Source: Adiantum capillus-veneris (taxonomy: Eukaryota > Streptophyta > Polypodiopsida > Polypodiales > Pteridaceae). Taken from it: DNA of 64,000 bases. The stretch is from positions 89,484,680-89,548,679 of the forward strand of contig CM043962.1 in the NCBI GenBank assembly GCA_014529385.2, read 5' to 3'. The notes below the pieces were generated by a model. That model was not told the DNA's origin. It was given only the letters and a program-made list of their open reading frames with translations, and searched no databases. Below are positions 20,872-32,099 of this stretch, piece after piece. Position numbers and translations under genes: made by a program. The first letter of the stretch is position 1. Each line of letters begins with the position of its first letter.

Positions 20872-21676
20872 ATTTGTTTTTAAGTGCTTAAAGCCTATTT
20901 GTTCCTTCAACTGGCACATGGTGCCCTCCCATTACAACCACTGCACCGGTTTGTCACTGAGAAGGCAGTAATTTCATACTACGAATAAAATTGAAGCCTT
21001 AACACTTCACCTATGAAATAAACTATGGTTGCAACACAAAGTGACTGAGTTTCACTTTCAAATGGTCCGGCCACAAACTCTAGTGCCCCTTTAGGTACTT
21101 TTTCTATATTAAAGTTACAGAGTACAACAGCTGAGTCGTCTGGTCTGCAGTAGTACAACCATGTTGAACCGCCAAAGTAGACCCCCAAGGCTCTAATTTT
21201 AGAGATTGATACAAAAGCAATTGGGCCCAAAAGCTAGGCACCCTAAAAAGCACTGCCAACTAAAACTGACGCCCAAAAGCTTCATTGTCGACTGCTTTAA
21301 TACTAGGCCATAAAAACTGCCATGTCATCACGTCCATACAACTCCAAGATCTCTGCCAGATTTACGGGTGCCAAGTCAACAACCGTACGATGCCACATCA
21401 GCAATCTTTTGTTCGGTGACACATCACCAGTCTTCTATTCGGGTATTGGCTTGGCATGTCACCATTTTGTGACAACAAACCATTTATGCAAGAGGATTCA
21501 CAAAAACTCGAAAGCTAATCGAATGGACTTAATCGGCATGCGAGTCCAACAAACTCTCACAAAATTGCTGGAACTAAATGATGGAACCCTTGACCTCTAT
21601 AGACAAACCTTGGCTCCGACAACATAGTAGTAGCATGTCTAGTGTCCATGTAGCACATAGAGACATGCACATGACA
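20078..21676 (-). mobile_element. Family Z LTR (minus orientation), interrupted
   Basis: Starts TGTCAGGTGCAG next to a primer-binding site and ends GCACATGACA next to a second purine tract (minus strand GGGGGTGG). Internal-type sequence therefore flanks both sides, suggesting tandem elements sharing one LTR. The middle holds a plus-orientation LTR fragment, listed next. Confidence 0.5.
20530..20935 (+). mobile_element. Plus-orientation X-type LTR fragment with a (CT)45 expansion
   Basis: Reading forward it has GGCCAAGGGCCTT, the poly(A) module TGAAAGGGACGCCAAGGTTT and GTGCTTAAAGCC, and it ends near GGCACATGGTGCCC, in the same order as X-type LTRs elsewhere but inverted. The short GA/CT tract of this LTR family has grown to about 45 uninterrupted CT units (20780-20869). 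Confidence 0.7.
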
Positions 21677-22458
21677 CCACCCCCAAAGGTTGTTCTCGCT
21701 ATGTAAGGACCGAGGCCTCCACGTTACTATAGGACATCTACCTGGTATTGTTTCCAATAGAAAGCGTAGAGGATACGTAGTAGAGTAAATTTGGAGAAAT
21801 TCATTTTTGGAATGGGAGGCTCTCAGAAGCCTGCAACGATTTCCGAACTGGCAACTGTCAAGAGCAGATTCTCAATCAACTAGAAAACTTGGTGCTCCAA
21901 TCCAATGAGGCCTTTGCAAAGCTAATGACCAAGGCCAAAGCTCTAGTGTCATGGCTTTTGTCAAAATTGTGACTATAGTATTTTATTGTTATGCAAACTT
22001 TTCATATCTATTGCGAAGAATCCCCAACCAAGGGACATGCCCTCTCGATTGGATGCGACTCTTGGTTGCAACCAAACATTAGTAATACGAACATGATGAC
22101 GAGCCATTTTTCCTACACATGCTTTTCTTGCAATTTGCCCACGTGGATTATCAACCAGCATATCTTTGGGGCTAAATTATAAGTAACATATGGTTTATGA
22201 GCTTAGATGTTAACAGCTTATGCTTTTGATTGTCTTTGAGTCCCCTAGGACTATAAATTGAAGGCAAGGAAGGACATCGGTTGTAATTCACATTTTAACT
22301 TAGATTGTGGTGAATGGTGTCATTGTGCAATTGTTCATCTCCAGACTCCAAATGTGAAGCAAAACATTGCTTTTCTAATTGTTTTGAGTTTGTATAAGTG
22401 ATTTTCCGGCTAGCACATGGTGCTGATTGGTAGCACCCGTGCTATAGGCCTATAAATT
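21677..22458. other. Non-coding, probably retroelement 3' internal sequence
   Basis: Begins with a C-rich tract beside an LTR. No open frame of interest. Nothing else recognised. Confidence 0.5.
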
Positions 22459-23425
22459 TGTCAAGTGCAGCAGAATTAAAAAGGTGAAGATCTAGGTTTT
22501 ACACTTCCACATATCCTTTTCTTTCTTTCCTTGAGTTAGTGATTCATTTTAGCTTGAATGGTGTTCCTTTTACTTTTCCCTGAAGAGAGGGAATGAGAGA
22601 GTATTGTGTAGAGGGAGAGAGACAGAGAGGAGAATGACACCCGATGGGGTCCCAACCAACCCTCTCAAGGGCCCCCCACATTGTTGCCACTGTGGTATTT
22701 GCTTTAGATTGCGTAAATGGAATGTACAAACATGCAATACCTCAAGTGAAGACTCTACTAACTCGAATGGGGAATGTCACCGCGGTAACTCCTCAAGACA
22801 AGGCACCTCCGGGGCTGATTTGATGCACCTTTGAATCCTTCTCGATGTGGGATTGTTGATGGCCACCAAAGGGTAGATCTGGGGCTGATTTGCACTCCCA
22901 ATGTGAGAGGAATCAAGGGCTGAAAGCTGGCTGCAAAAATGCAGATCTGGCACGAAAAACGCAGCAGATTTGTCGCGCAAAGCTGGGCTGAAAACGCAGT
23001 TGTATGATGGAGCAGATGATGGACAGCAATGTGAGCACTCGATGTGGTGAGGGAATGGCCAGGAGAGAGGCTCGATGTTGCCAAAAGCTCTGGGATGCAG
23101 CAGAGGGACTAGAGTTAGCAGTCCGTGGCTCTTCCAACGAGGGAAAGGGCTGAAAAACGCTGGCTGCTATGGCTGATCCGACGCGGATGCTCGCGATGAA
23201 GGTCCAAAACATCAAGGGGCTGATCTGCAAAAACGCTGGGTTGATCTTTGGCGCTGGCTCATCTGATCCAAAAGTCTCACTCTATTGCTCCCTTTATAGG
23301 GCAAGATACTGGTCACAAACTTTTCAAGACTTAGGTAGCGTAAACTATCCGTCACACCCAACAAAATAAATCCAAAAAATGATTTATTAATAAGTTTGGC
23401 CAAGGGGTCAGTTTCTAGGTGAAAC
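22459..23425 (-). mobile_element. LTR family Y, left copy
   Basis: Begins TGTCAAGTGCAGCAGAATT. About 680 bp match the copy at 39052-39721 closely in direct orientation, including GAAGATCTAGGTTTTACACT, a GA-rich tract, CAAGGGCCC and repeated CTGAAA/CGCTGG words. No coding capacity. At its right end it meets an X-type LTR. Confidence 0.75.
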
Positions 23426-24497
23426 TGTCACAGGAACGAGCACCACATGACAACGAAAAGGACAAATTGAACAACTTTAAGCACTTCAAATAACACTGAA
23501 CTGAAAGAGATGCGCAACACACGAGACGAGGAGTGGCGGAGTTCCACCTCGAGAGAGCACTGGCCCCAAACCCTTGCGCCCCTTTTGGTATTTCTTTATA
23601 TTGCTTGAACTCAGTACATCGTCGGTACTCCATCCTCTCCATTTTCACACGGAAGCATGCTAGAGAATGAGCCCTTGGCTCGTATTTAAAGGCCCTTGGC
23701 CATGAAAAGCAGTTACATGAAAAGCTTCAGATTCTAAAAGCATGAGGCCTCCCAAAAGCAACCCAACGCTAATCATGGAAATTCGTACAACTGCCATGTC
23801 AGCATGCAATAGCGCAAAACGCGGAAATCCGTACAAGTTGCCATGTGGCACTGTCAACGCAAATCACGGGCGTCCGTACAGCTGCCACGTGCAGAGGCCC
23901 ACCTCGAGAGAGCATTGTCCCCAAACCCTGGCGCCCCTTTTGGTATTTCTTTATATTGCTTAAACTCGGTACATTGCCGGTACTCCATCCTCTCCACCTT
24001 CACGGGGAAGCATGCTAGAGAATAAGCCCTTGGCTCATATATGAACTTTGAAGGCCCTTGGCCTTGAAAAGTAGTTACATGAAAAGCTTCAAGTTCTAAA
24101 AGCATGAGGCCTCCCAAAAGCAACCTAGTGCTAATCATGGAAATCTCTACAACTGCCCCGTCAGCATGCAGCAACACAAAACGCAAAAATCCATACAGAC
24201 TGCCACGTGGCACTGGCAGTGCAAATCGCGGGCGTCCATATAGTTTCCACGTCATCATCTTTTATGCAAGAGAGTTGGAGAGTATATGTGCTGCTCCTAC
24301 TTTATTTAATCCCTTTAGGTCACTTGGGCCCCCATCAAACGAAGTCCCGTAAGTTGGTGGAAACTCTTCTTTAAAAATAGGCCACTTGGCAAAATTTTGC
24401 AATTTGATAAAACTTCTTCTGCTGCTCCTGCTTCTTCTACAGCTTCTGTGCAGGTTGCTCCGTTCTTCATGACTTGACACGTCAACAGTTTGTGATA
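23426..24497 (-). mobile_element. X-type LTR with an internal 355-bp tandem duplication
   Basis: Starts TGTCACAGGAACGAGCACCA and ends near GTTTGTGATA. The stretch from CCACCTCGAGAGAGCA (23544) is repeated from 23899, each copy about 355 bp. Each carries its own poly(A) module and TTTAAA/TATA-like segment, so the LTR has two copies of the promoter-to-polyadenylation region. Confidence 0.8.
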
Positions 24498-25217
24498 GAA
24501 AATGTCGCACATCTACTCACCTAGGAATCCGATCGACACGGGGAATGGCTCGTTGGATTTCTTCAACCTAAAACTATATGCACATCATGCCAGATAACCA
24601 ACGTAGTGTAATAACACCTATCAAAATGCGTGTACAAACCCTTTATGCAAGAGGGTTCCAAAACTAGAAAACCTAATCTAATGAACTCGTCCAGACATGT
24701 AGGTCTTGTGAACAGGCTCACAAAATTGCTAAAGCTAATCCTCCTAGGATTCTAGACACTCTTATCTAGGAAGAAGGGAAAAATTGGCTCTGGAAGTCAA
24801 TGAAGCATGTCCACGTGGCACACACAGCCATGTGCACATGACATCCCCCCAAGCTTAAGGTGAGGTACTGATACCGAACTCCATGCACGGCATAAGATAG
24901 TCTCGGATGAAATTCCTTCTAGATGATGTCCTCCACGGTGACTTTTGAGAGAGAGGCTCCCCTAGGTGATGTGGAAATGTCCAAAACACAAGGATGGTGA
25001 TGATGCATCTACTCGCAAACAATGGACTGGCTCTTGGATCAACGATGCCCTTGTTGGTTACCGGCCAACAATAACTTTCGTTGTCCCAACTCGATGGTGT
25101 GAGCCAAACTGCAAACCGGACGGATGCTCATAGAGAGAATGGCTAGATATGCAAACACCAATGTCCTTGAAGGTTACCGGCCAACCTATGGTACCCCTAC
25201 GGGGGAAGACTGGCGAG
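24498..25217 (-). mobile_element. Family Z LTR fragment and internal remnant
   Basis: The part up to GTGCACATGACA (24843) resembles the tail of the Z LTR at 21480-21676. A minus-strand purine tract (GGGGGGA) and non-coding sequence follow, up to the target site GCGAG of the Gypsy element. Confidence 0.55.
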
Positions 25218-25831
25218 TGTAGCAGGCTTGGACACTCTAAGCGAGAAATAGATAGCACACACGAATAGAAACTTCATAATCACTGAACTTTAATAGAGAG
25301 AGAAAGAGAGAGAGTCGACACGGTCCAGCATAGTTCCATGCCTAGAGGTATTGGCCCCAAAGTCTGGAGCCCCTTTTGGTATTTCTTTATCATTAATCAT
25401 TGCAAAGTACAACTCTCGAGGGACCTTTGCTCTCAAACTCTGCGTGCTCTCCAGAGTGAGGCCCCAGAGGCTCTTATAAATTTACAAGGGATGCCAAAAG
25501 CAATTACACAAAAGCTTCAAACTCAAAAGAAACTTGTTCCAAAAACTGCCAAAAAGCAGCCAACACAAATTACGGAATTCTGTACAGCCTGCCACGTCAG
25601 CAACTGTCAGCGCAGTACGCGAAAATCTGTACGGCTTTCCACGTCAACATGTCAGTGCGATTTCCGCGGGTTCTGTACAGTTCTGCCATGTCATCAGTCA
25701 ACGCAATATGCGGCGTCCGTACAGCTGGGCAGCCAGTCTCTTTTAAATTCCTAGTGTCCCTAGGAGCCATCGGACAGGACCTTATAAGTACGTGGGTCCA
25801 TTTTGGTACGCCACGTCATCAATTTGGGACA
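25218..25831 (-). repeat. 3' LTR of the Gypsy element
   Basis: Ends TGTAGCAG and TGGGACA on the plus strand. Contains a TTATAAATTTA TATA-like block and the shared poly(A) module GGCCCCAAAGTCTGGAGCC. On its right, the minus strand has the purine tract AAGAGGGGGT. Confidence 0.8.
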
Positions 25832-26689
25832 TAACCCCCTCTTGAAAGAATGGTAATCGTCCTCGATTACGCTTGCAAATAGACAGAGGCCATACACCAG
25901 TTCAGTAGACATTGACTCTACGTACTGACGCACTAGACAACACACATCTAGCATTTGCACAAAGACGACACAGTCAGTGCATATTCACATCAAATCAATC
26001 ACATAATCCAAATCTAAGACCATGATTCCACGTAGCAATCACATCTAGATCCATTGATTCAATTGATTCTTATTGCAATCATGTCTATAGATTTTAAAAA
26101 CCACAAGCAACGTATTAAGCAATCACATCTAGATCCATCCTGGATCGCACTGATGTCGGATTCAACTAATTCTTATTGCGATCATGTCTTAGTCTCACAA
26201 GACCAAAATGATGCATCCATTCTGTCTTGCAAACCTGCACTCAAACACAATCACATGAATGAGCACAGAAAATCACATTCAGTACCGAGAATTCCCATTT
26301 CGAAGTACTTTTTTCATAAAGTCATACAGCAGAATATTGTCAGAACAGCAATATCTCTGAAGTCCAAAAGGAAATCGATGACTTTATTCAATCCATGTAA
26401 TCTGTGACAAAAGAGCGGAGTAACTTTGAGGAGCTAGGTCCTCCTCCTCCATCCACTCGGATTCAATGCCGGGTAGTTCTTGACTAAGAACCGCCATTCA
26501 CTTTACCTTTCTCTTTTCTTTCTTGGTGAGCCAGTATCTATTCCAGAACGAGAATCTCCTCGCTCTTTTGCCTCAGGCTCCCTGTCAACTAGCACCTCAC
26601 CCTTGAAATTTTCATGAGACTCACATGAAAAGCATTGTGAATCTTCCAAGTTTCTAGCAACTTCAGTCTAAAGGATACATCATCTATCT

Positions 26690-26925
26690 TCTCTTGAATC
26701 TAGAAAGGGCCATAGTATCGCATTCTTAGCTTTGGAAAGAGCCGCTCCTTTCCTTTTCGTTTCGTTAGGCGTGCCTTCTCAAATCGTAAGAGCACCCAAT
26801 CATCGTCCTTCAGCTGCAATTCGCATTGATTCTTGTCGTATGCCTTCTTATGCCATGCTTGAGACTTCTCAAGAGCCTCGTGCACCTTGGAAAAAGCAGT
26901 ATCCAGATCCAGATCATACTGGTCT
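26690..26925 (-). pseudogene. Gypsy integrase C-terminal domain fragment
   Basis: The minus strand encodes HEALEKSQAWHKKAYDKN followed by a hydrophilic stretch with DDDWVLLRFEKARL and FPKLRMRYYGPF. This is the pattern of the integrase C-terminal region just after the catalytic core (helical segment, then a GDxVWL/KLxxRYxGPF barrel). The reading continues across the LINE insertion into FEEDQYDLDLD at the edge. Stops lie on both sides. Confidence 0.8.
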
Positions 26926-27230
26926 TCTTCAAATAATCTTTTTTTTTTTCCGAGAAAAAGATCCTTCTATTAGTTAATGAAAACTGCCCATAGGGCTACA
27001 TCCACCTCTGCAGGAGAGGGCTACAACAAGCATGATGGGGAGACTCTCCCAATGAAAAAAAAAAAAAGCATATATACAATGGGGCTAAATCAAGAGATGG
27101 GAGGAGGGAAAAGCCACACAGGTGGACAGTAGTTCCATCTGAGCACCCCCTGGACCATGGTGTAAAAAGGCCTAGGGCGCCAGAGTCGAAGGAAAGCCTC
27201 TCGGCGCTCCAGCATGCGGTCGGAGCTGCC

Positions 27231-30200
27231 CTATAGTCCCTCAAGCTGTCCTCTGAGAGTATGGATCAGCTCTAGCCAAAAGTCACGAACAGTCTCTGCT
27301 GGTGACACAGGACGAGCCTCAAAGATGCGGAAACAGCGGGCCCGCCAAATGAACCAGAGAGCTAAGCCGCTGATGAGCTCCCAACACTCCTCCCTCTCAC
27401 TGCTCCACTCCTGTGGAATAAGATCTGTAACAGGCTGGAGTGTAGGTCGCCCCCCCTGTATCACTATCATCCTGCTGGTGGAAGATAGCTCAAACTGAAG
27501 TGCCAAGCCCGTGAGGGTGGACCAAGCCGCTGCCCCCCAAGCGTACTGTCAAGCCGTGGAGAGGGCAGGCATCAGCCGAAGAACTCGTAACCACACCTGC
27601 TGGGCCGAGGGACAGTCCCAAAGACAGTGACGCTGACTCTCCACCAACTGGTCACAGGCTGTACATGCGGCCGAGAGACCACTATGCACAAGCCAGCTCC
27701 CAACTGCTGTGGCTCTGTGTGCAACCAACCACTGGAACAAAGTGACGCGCCTCGTCTGTCTAGAGTCCCACAGCCTCTGCCAAAAAGCTGCCAAGAACTC
27801 AACTGTGAGGCCCTCCTCCTGCCAATGACGTGCTGCAGCGGGGCGGGCCTCTCTCTGCGCTGCAAGTATATGACGTCCTAGCCGAACAGTGTACTGAAAG
27901 AAAGGGACTCCTGGGCGGTCTGCAGAAGAGAAGGGGTCCCTCCATAGCCACTCACTAGGATCCCACTGCACTCATGCCAATGGACAGCACTCCCAAGCCC
28001 ATATCCTCCAGTGCCCTGTCTCAAGAGCTGTTGGGTCAGGGTCTATGACGCAAGTCCTCCCACAGATGCCCACAACACAGATCCTCTGGAAGAGGCACTC
28101 TGCTACCTGCGGGGCCTCTACTGCAACTCGCTATAATCGTCCCCCACCCTGAAGCTCGAAGAACAGGGCTGGGCCAGTCTTTGAACAGGCCCTGACTGAG
28201 ATGAGAACCTCCAGTCGTGTGAAGGCTCCCATCCATCGGGGTGCTACTGGCTCGAGAGGTGTGAGCCACTCAGCGAGAACTGACTCTGAGATGTTCTGAC
28301 ACATGCTCTGAACCCCTCTCATGCCCTGTAGCTGGACAGCCTGTACCTCCTCTGTCAGACCTGTGAACTCTAGCCAGTCACCTAGAGAGCGCGCTGGACC
28401 TGCTGCCATGGGACCCCAAGAAACATGAGGCCTACTCCCAACCAGGTGGCCTCTCTGGGTGCTAACCATGGGGTTCCAGACGAGGGGCTGCCGTAGGCGC
28501 TCCTCCGTGCATGTCGGCTGTCTCTGCTCTAGGCCACGCCGTAAGAGCTCCCAAGAACGAAGCAAACTCACAGCGAATCGGTCCTCCAGTCTCCTGCTCA
28601 AACCAACTCGGCGCAACTCTGTGAAGATCCATCTAGTCGAAAGTTGCCAAGGTCCTCCTGATTGAGGCACCCTAGCACAAAGCCTCTGCAGCAAGAACTC
28701 CTTCCAGGGCTCCTCGCCTGGAAGAAGTCCTCTGACGACGAACTTCCCAAGAAGGACTCTGCTCTGCTGTGCTGGATCAATGATCCCAAGCCCTCCCTGA
28801 GAGCAAGGGAGTGTGATGACCGACCAAGCCACCTTGGCTCGGGCAATCTGAGTGTCGCGTCTTGACCAAAGGAAGTTCCTGATCAGCCTCTCTACCTGGC
28901 TGATACAAGAACTCGAGAAGAACAGCAAGAAGTGATGTACCACATAGTTGCCAACAACACTTGGTTGGCAACTACTACTCTACCAGCCAGCGAAAGTCGT
29001 GCTGAGCTCCAATGTAACAGCTTTCTCCTGATGGATAGGAGAAGCGGAGCAATCTGCTGCTCGGGGGACAAATCCAAACCAACCTGACAACCCAAGTATC
29101 GAACTGCAATCCCTGGAGGAATCCACCTGAAACTCTCTCCTGGCATCCACCCTGGCACAGGAGCACTGCCAACCGAGAAAGCCACTGTCTTTCTCCAGTT
29201 GATCAGTGCGCCCGATGCACAGCAAAAGGTCTCCAGAGCCTGCCCACACCTGTGTAGATTGGCCTCCTGGCCCTCTAAGTACAAGGCTGAATCGTCGGCA
29301 AACTCAGCATCCAGAAGCTCATCTCCCCGTATAGGGACTGCTAAGCCCCTCAAACCAACCTGCTGTGACACCAAAAATCTGCTCATCGCCTCCGCATAGA
29401 ACAGAAAGAGAAAGGGGGCAAGAGGACAACCCTGTCTTACCGATCGTGTGAGCATGAAGCGCTCACCTCTACCTCCTGCCAAAAGCACCTGACTGTGAGC
29501 CTGTCTGTACAAAGCTGACACCCCTCTGATCCAAGCATCTGAAAAGCCCATCCTGCGAAGCGTGCCCTCTAGAAAGTCCCAGTCAACTCTGTCGTATGCC
29601 TTCTCAAAATCGAGAAGAAGAATCACAAGGTCCTCCCCAGGGAGACGTGCCAGGGCAGAAGCCTCCCAGAAAGTGAAGATGTTGTCAAGGATACTACGTT
29701 CCTTGACAAAACCTGTCTGAGTCCCATGAATAAGGCTCTCCAAAAGTGGCTGAATCCTCAAACTCAGAGCCTTGGCAAGAATTTTGTAGGCTGAGTTGAG
29801 GATGGTGATAGGGCGCCACTGTCTAATCTCATCCAAGGAGCCACCCTCCTTTGGAATGAGGTAAACCAGGCCCTCACTCATGCTATCCGGCATCACTCCT
29901 GTGTGCAGAATGTACTGAAAGGCACTACAAAGATCTGGGCCAAGCAAGTCCCAATACTCCAAGAAGAAGCTGGGAGTCAGCCCATCCTCACCAGGACAGC
30001 TACCACGAGGAAGGGCCCTAAGAGCCGTGTGCAGCTCCTCAAGCTGAAGAGGTATCTCTAGCCTCTGGCGCATCTCCTCAGTCACAAGACAGGGCATCAG
30101 CGCCCAAACCTGCTCCTTGCATGCATCCTGTCTCTCTGACTGAGGCTCAGCCGACAGTAGCTCACGGTAAAAGTCAGTAGCAACTGCACGCATATCCTCA

Positions 30201-31438
30201 GGCTCACAAACAACTGACCCATTGGGTCTCCTCAGCTGTTTAACCTTGGCATGCGAGTGCCGAGGTCCCACTGTCTCAAAAAAAACACATGTCACTCTGT
30301 CACCTACCTGAGTCCACTGAGATGCCTGTCGGTGAAAGGCAAACTCGTGGCGCCTCTCCTTTGTGCAAGCAAGCTCTTGTCGAGCCTGCTGTAGCTGCTC
30401 CTCCAACCATGGACTGTCTGGATGCTGCTCCTGCATCCTCTGTAGTGAAGCAATGCCTCGTCTGAGACGCTGCTCCTCCTCTCTCGCTGCAGCCCGTCGA
30501 GCCAAAGACTCCTGGAGAAAGAAGTGGCTAAGCTGAGCTAGGCCTGAGGCCACTCTGTCTGCCGGTAGAGCCTGGCTGTCCATGCCCTCTGTCCAAAGAG
30601 CCTCGACCCTCTCTCTGAGTGCTGAGTCCAACAAGACCTGCTCTGGGATGCGAAGCATCGTGCTCCCACTCCTCTGTCTGTCTGCCACTATGAGGATCAT
30701 TGGTGCATGGTCTGGGAAGGATGTCCCTGCCAGGATGCCCACTGATCCCCCCATGTCACTGAAGTGGTCACTAGTGTAGAAGCGATCTATCCGCGATGGA
30801 TTCACTCCTCCCACTCTGCTGTCCGATCTAGACGCAAGACTCTCTGAAGGCCTCACAAAGCCTGAATGCTGCCATGTATCCGAGACCCTCAAAGTCATAC
30901 ACAACCTCTCCCAAGCTGCTAACTCGACTCCATGCACAGTAGCATGGCTGCCTCCGATCCTGTCAGAGGGGTCCTCCAACATGTTGAAGTCCCCTCCTAC
31001 ACACCAATGGTCAACCTGTGGCAGAGACTCAACAATCTGTGACCAAAACTCTGCACGAGCACTCGCCACATTGGGCGCATAAATGTTCAGGAAACCCACA
31101 AGGTCACCCTGAACCTGCAGAGTGATCCACTGAGCCTTGTCTGGCACAATAATCCCTCTGCCCACAATGGCCTACTATAGTGAGTCCGCAATAGTCATAC
31201 ATACCCCACCCTGGATGCCTCCAGGTCCAAAAGCAGCTGACCAAAAGGTATCATAACGTCCACGCAAAATCTGACCACATCGCCGAATGCGGCTCTTAGA
31301 CAAATGGTGCTCCTGAAGCATAAGGAGATCAATCTCTCCTCCCACAAGGCAACGCTGCAGCTCTTGACGCAATCGGCCCCGCTGTCGCTGAAACTGGGGC
31401 CCACCTAATCCCTGCACATTCCACGAGACGATCCTCAT
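27231..31438 (-). pseudogene. LINE ORF2: AP endonuclease, reverse transcriptase, zf-RVT
   Basis: The true start is an ATG at 31438 (MRIVSWNVQGLGG). Endonuclease marks: WNVQG, LQEHH, GGDFN, SRIDRF, and FPDHAPM as the final Asp-His. Two adjacent TAG codons at 31172-31177 interrupt this domain. RT motifs follow: DFEKAYDRVDW (A), RQGCPLAPFLF (B), EFADDSALY (C, catalytic Asp pair present) and YLGCQVG. A frameshift near 28920-28940 moves the reading to another frame, which continues with VERLIRNFLWS, then, after stops, a zinc-finger segment (CTACDQLVE...HCLWDCPSAQQVW) and a helical tail with LALWFIWRARC. Without these lesions it would be a typical plant L1 ORF2 of about 1400 residues. Confidence 0.9.
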
Positions 31439-31884
31439 GGGGAGCGAGAGAGAACAGATGTTGCCGCAGCAGCAAGACGGGCTATCTTCGAGGCAGGCTT
31501 GGATGGGGAGTAATCCGCATCCGAGCGTCCTCTAGATAGGCGAGCCTGTAGTGAGTGTCTGGCCCAACCCCAAGCAAAGCGAGCCATGCGTAAAGCAACC
31601 TCCTCTGTCCAGGAGTCCTCATGTATGTATACATAGCAAGACAAACACTGCGTATCAGCAAAAAAGTATACCACAATGTGCCTACATCCTGCTGAGTCTG
31701 GGGGTGTCACCGCAAACTTGGCCAGTGGCCACAAAGTCTGCAGCAAATCTGTAACTCCAAGTTCTCCCGTGTGGTGAGAGAACTCGAGAACCTGTGTATG
31801 CAACCATCCCTCCACTGAGTCGAGGGACCACTCTGTCTCGGTCCTACCACAGAGGGGAAAGGAGAAACCCACTGCCGAGTCCAA
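31435..31884 (-). CDS. C-terminal part of LINE ORF1 (or separate small ORF), overlapping ORF2 start
   Basis: About 149 codons of unrecognised sequence, with Trp/Cys-rich middle parts such as CRHIVVYFFADTQCLSC. Its TGA overlaps the ATG of ORF2 in the four bases ATGA, an arrangement known from other LINEs to allow ORF2 to be made by termination-reinitiation. The frame differs from that of the upstream DUF4283 part, so an indel near 32000-32100 probably separates what was one ORF1. Confidence 0.55.
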   Translation of the reverse strand: MDSAVGFSFPLCGRTETEWSLDSVEGWLHTQVLEFSHHTGELGVTDLLQTLWPLAKFAVTPPDSAGCRHIVVYFFADTQCLSCYVYIHEDSWTEEVALRMARFAWGWARHSLQARLSRGRSDADYSPSKPASKIARLAAAATSVLSRSP

Positions 31885-32099
31885 GGCCTCTGTCCCCCTA
31901 GCGGCGAGGAACAGAGCGTGGACCCTGAAGCAAGCTGCCTCGTGGTCTGCTGCGGAATCGCCGAGAAAGCGAGTGAATCCGTAATCGAAGAAATCCCAGC
32001 GACGTCGGAGGTCAATGCTCGTCAGACCACAAGGGATAGCTGCAAGGGAAGATGTCTGAATCTGTAGAGGGGGCCGTAAGAAGGGCTGACCCTCTCTCG

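Noticed and set aside
20574-20919. Minus-strand frames rich in Arg-Glu repeats
   Set aside because: They are only the translation of the (CT)45 tract and surrounding LTR sequence.
27214-30779. Plus-strand open frames across the nested LINE
   Set aside because: They are shadows of the minus-strand endonuclease-RT ORF; none carries a family motif.
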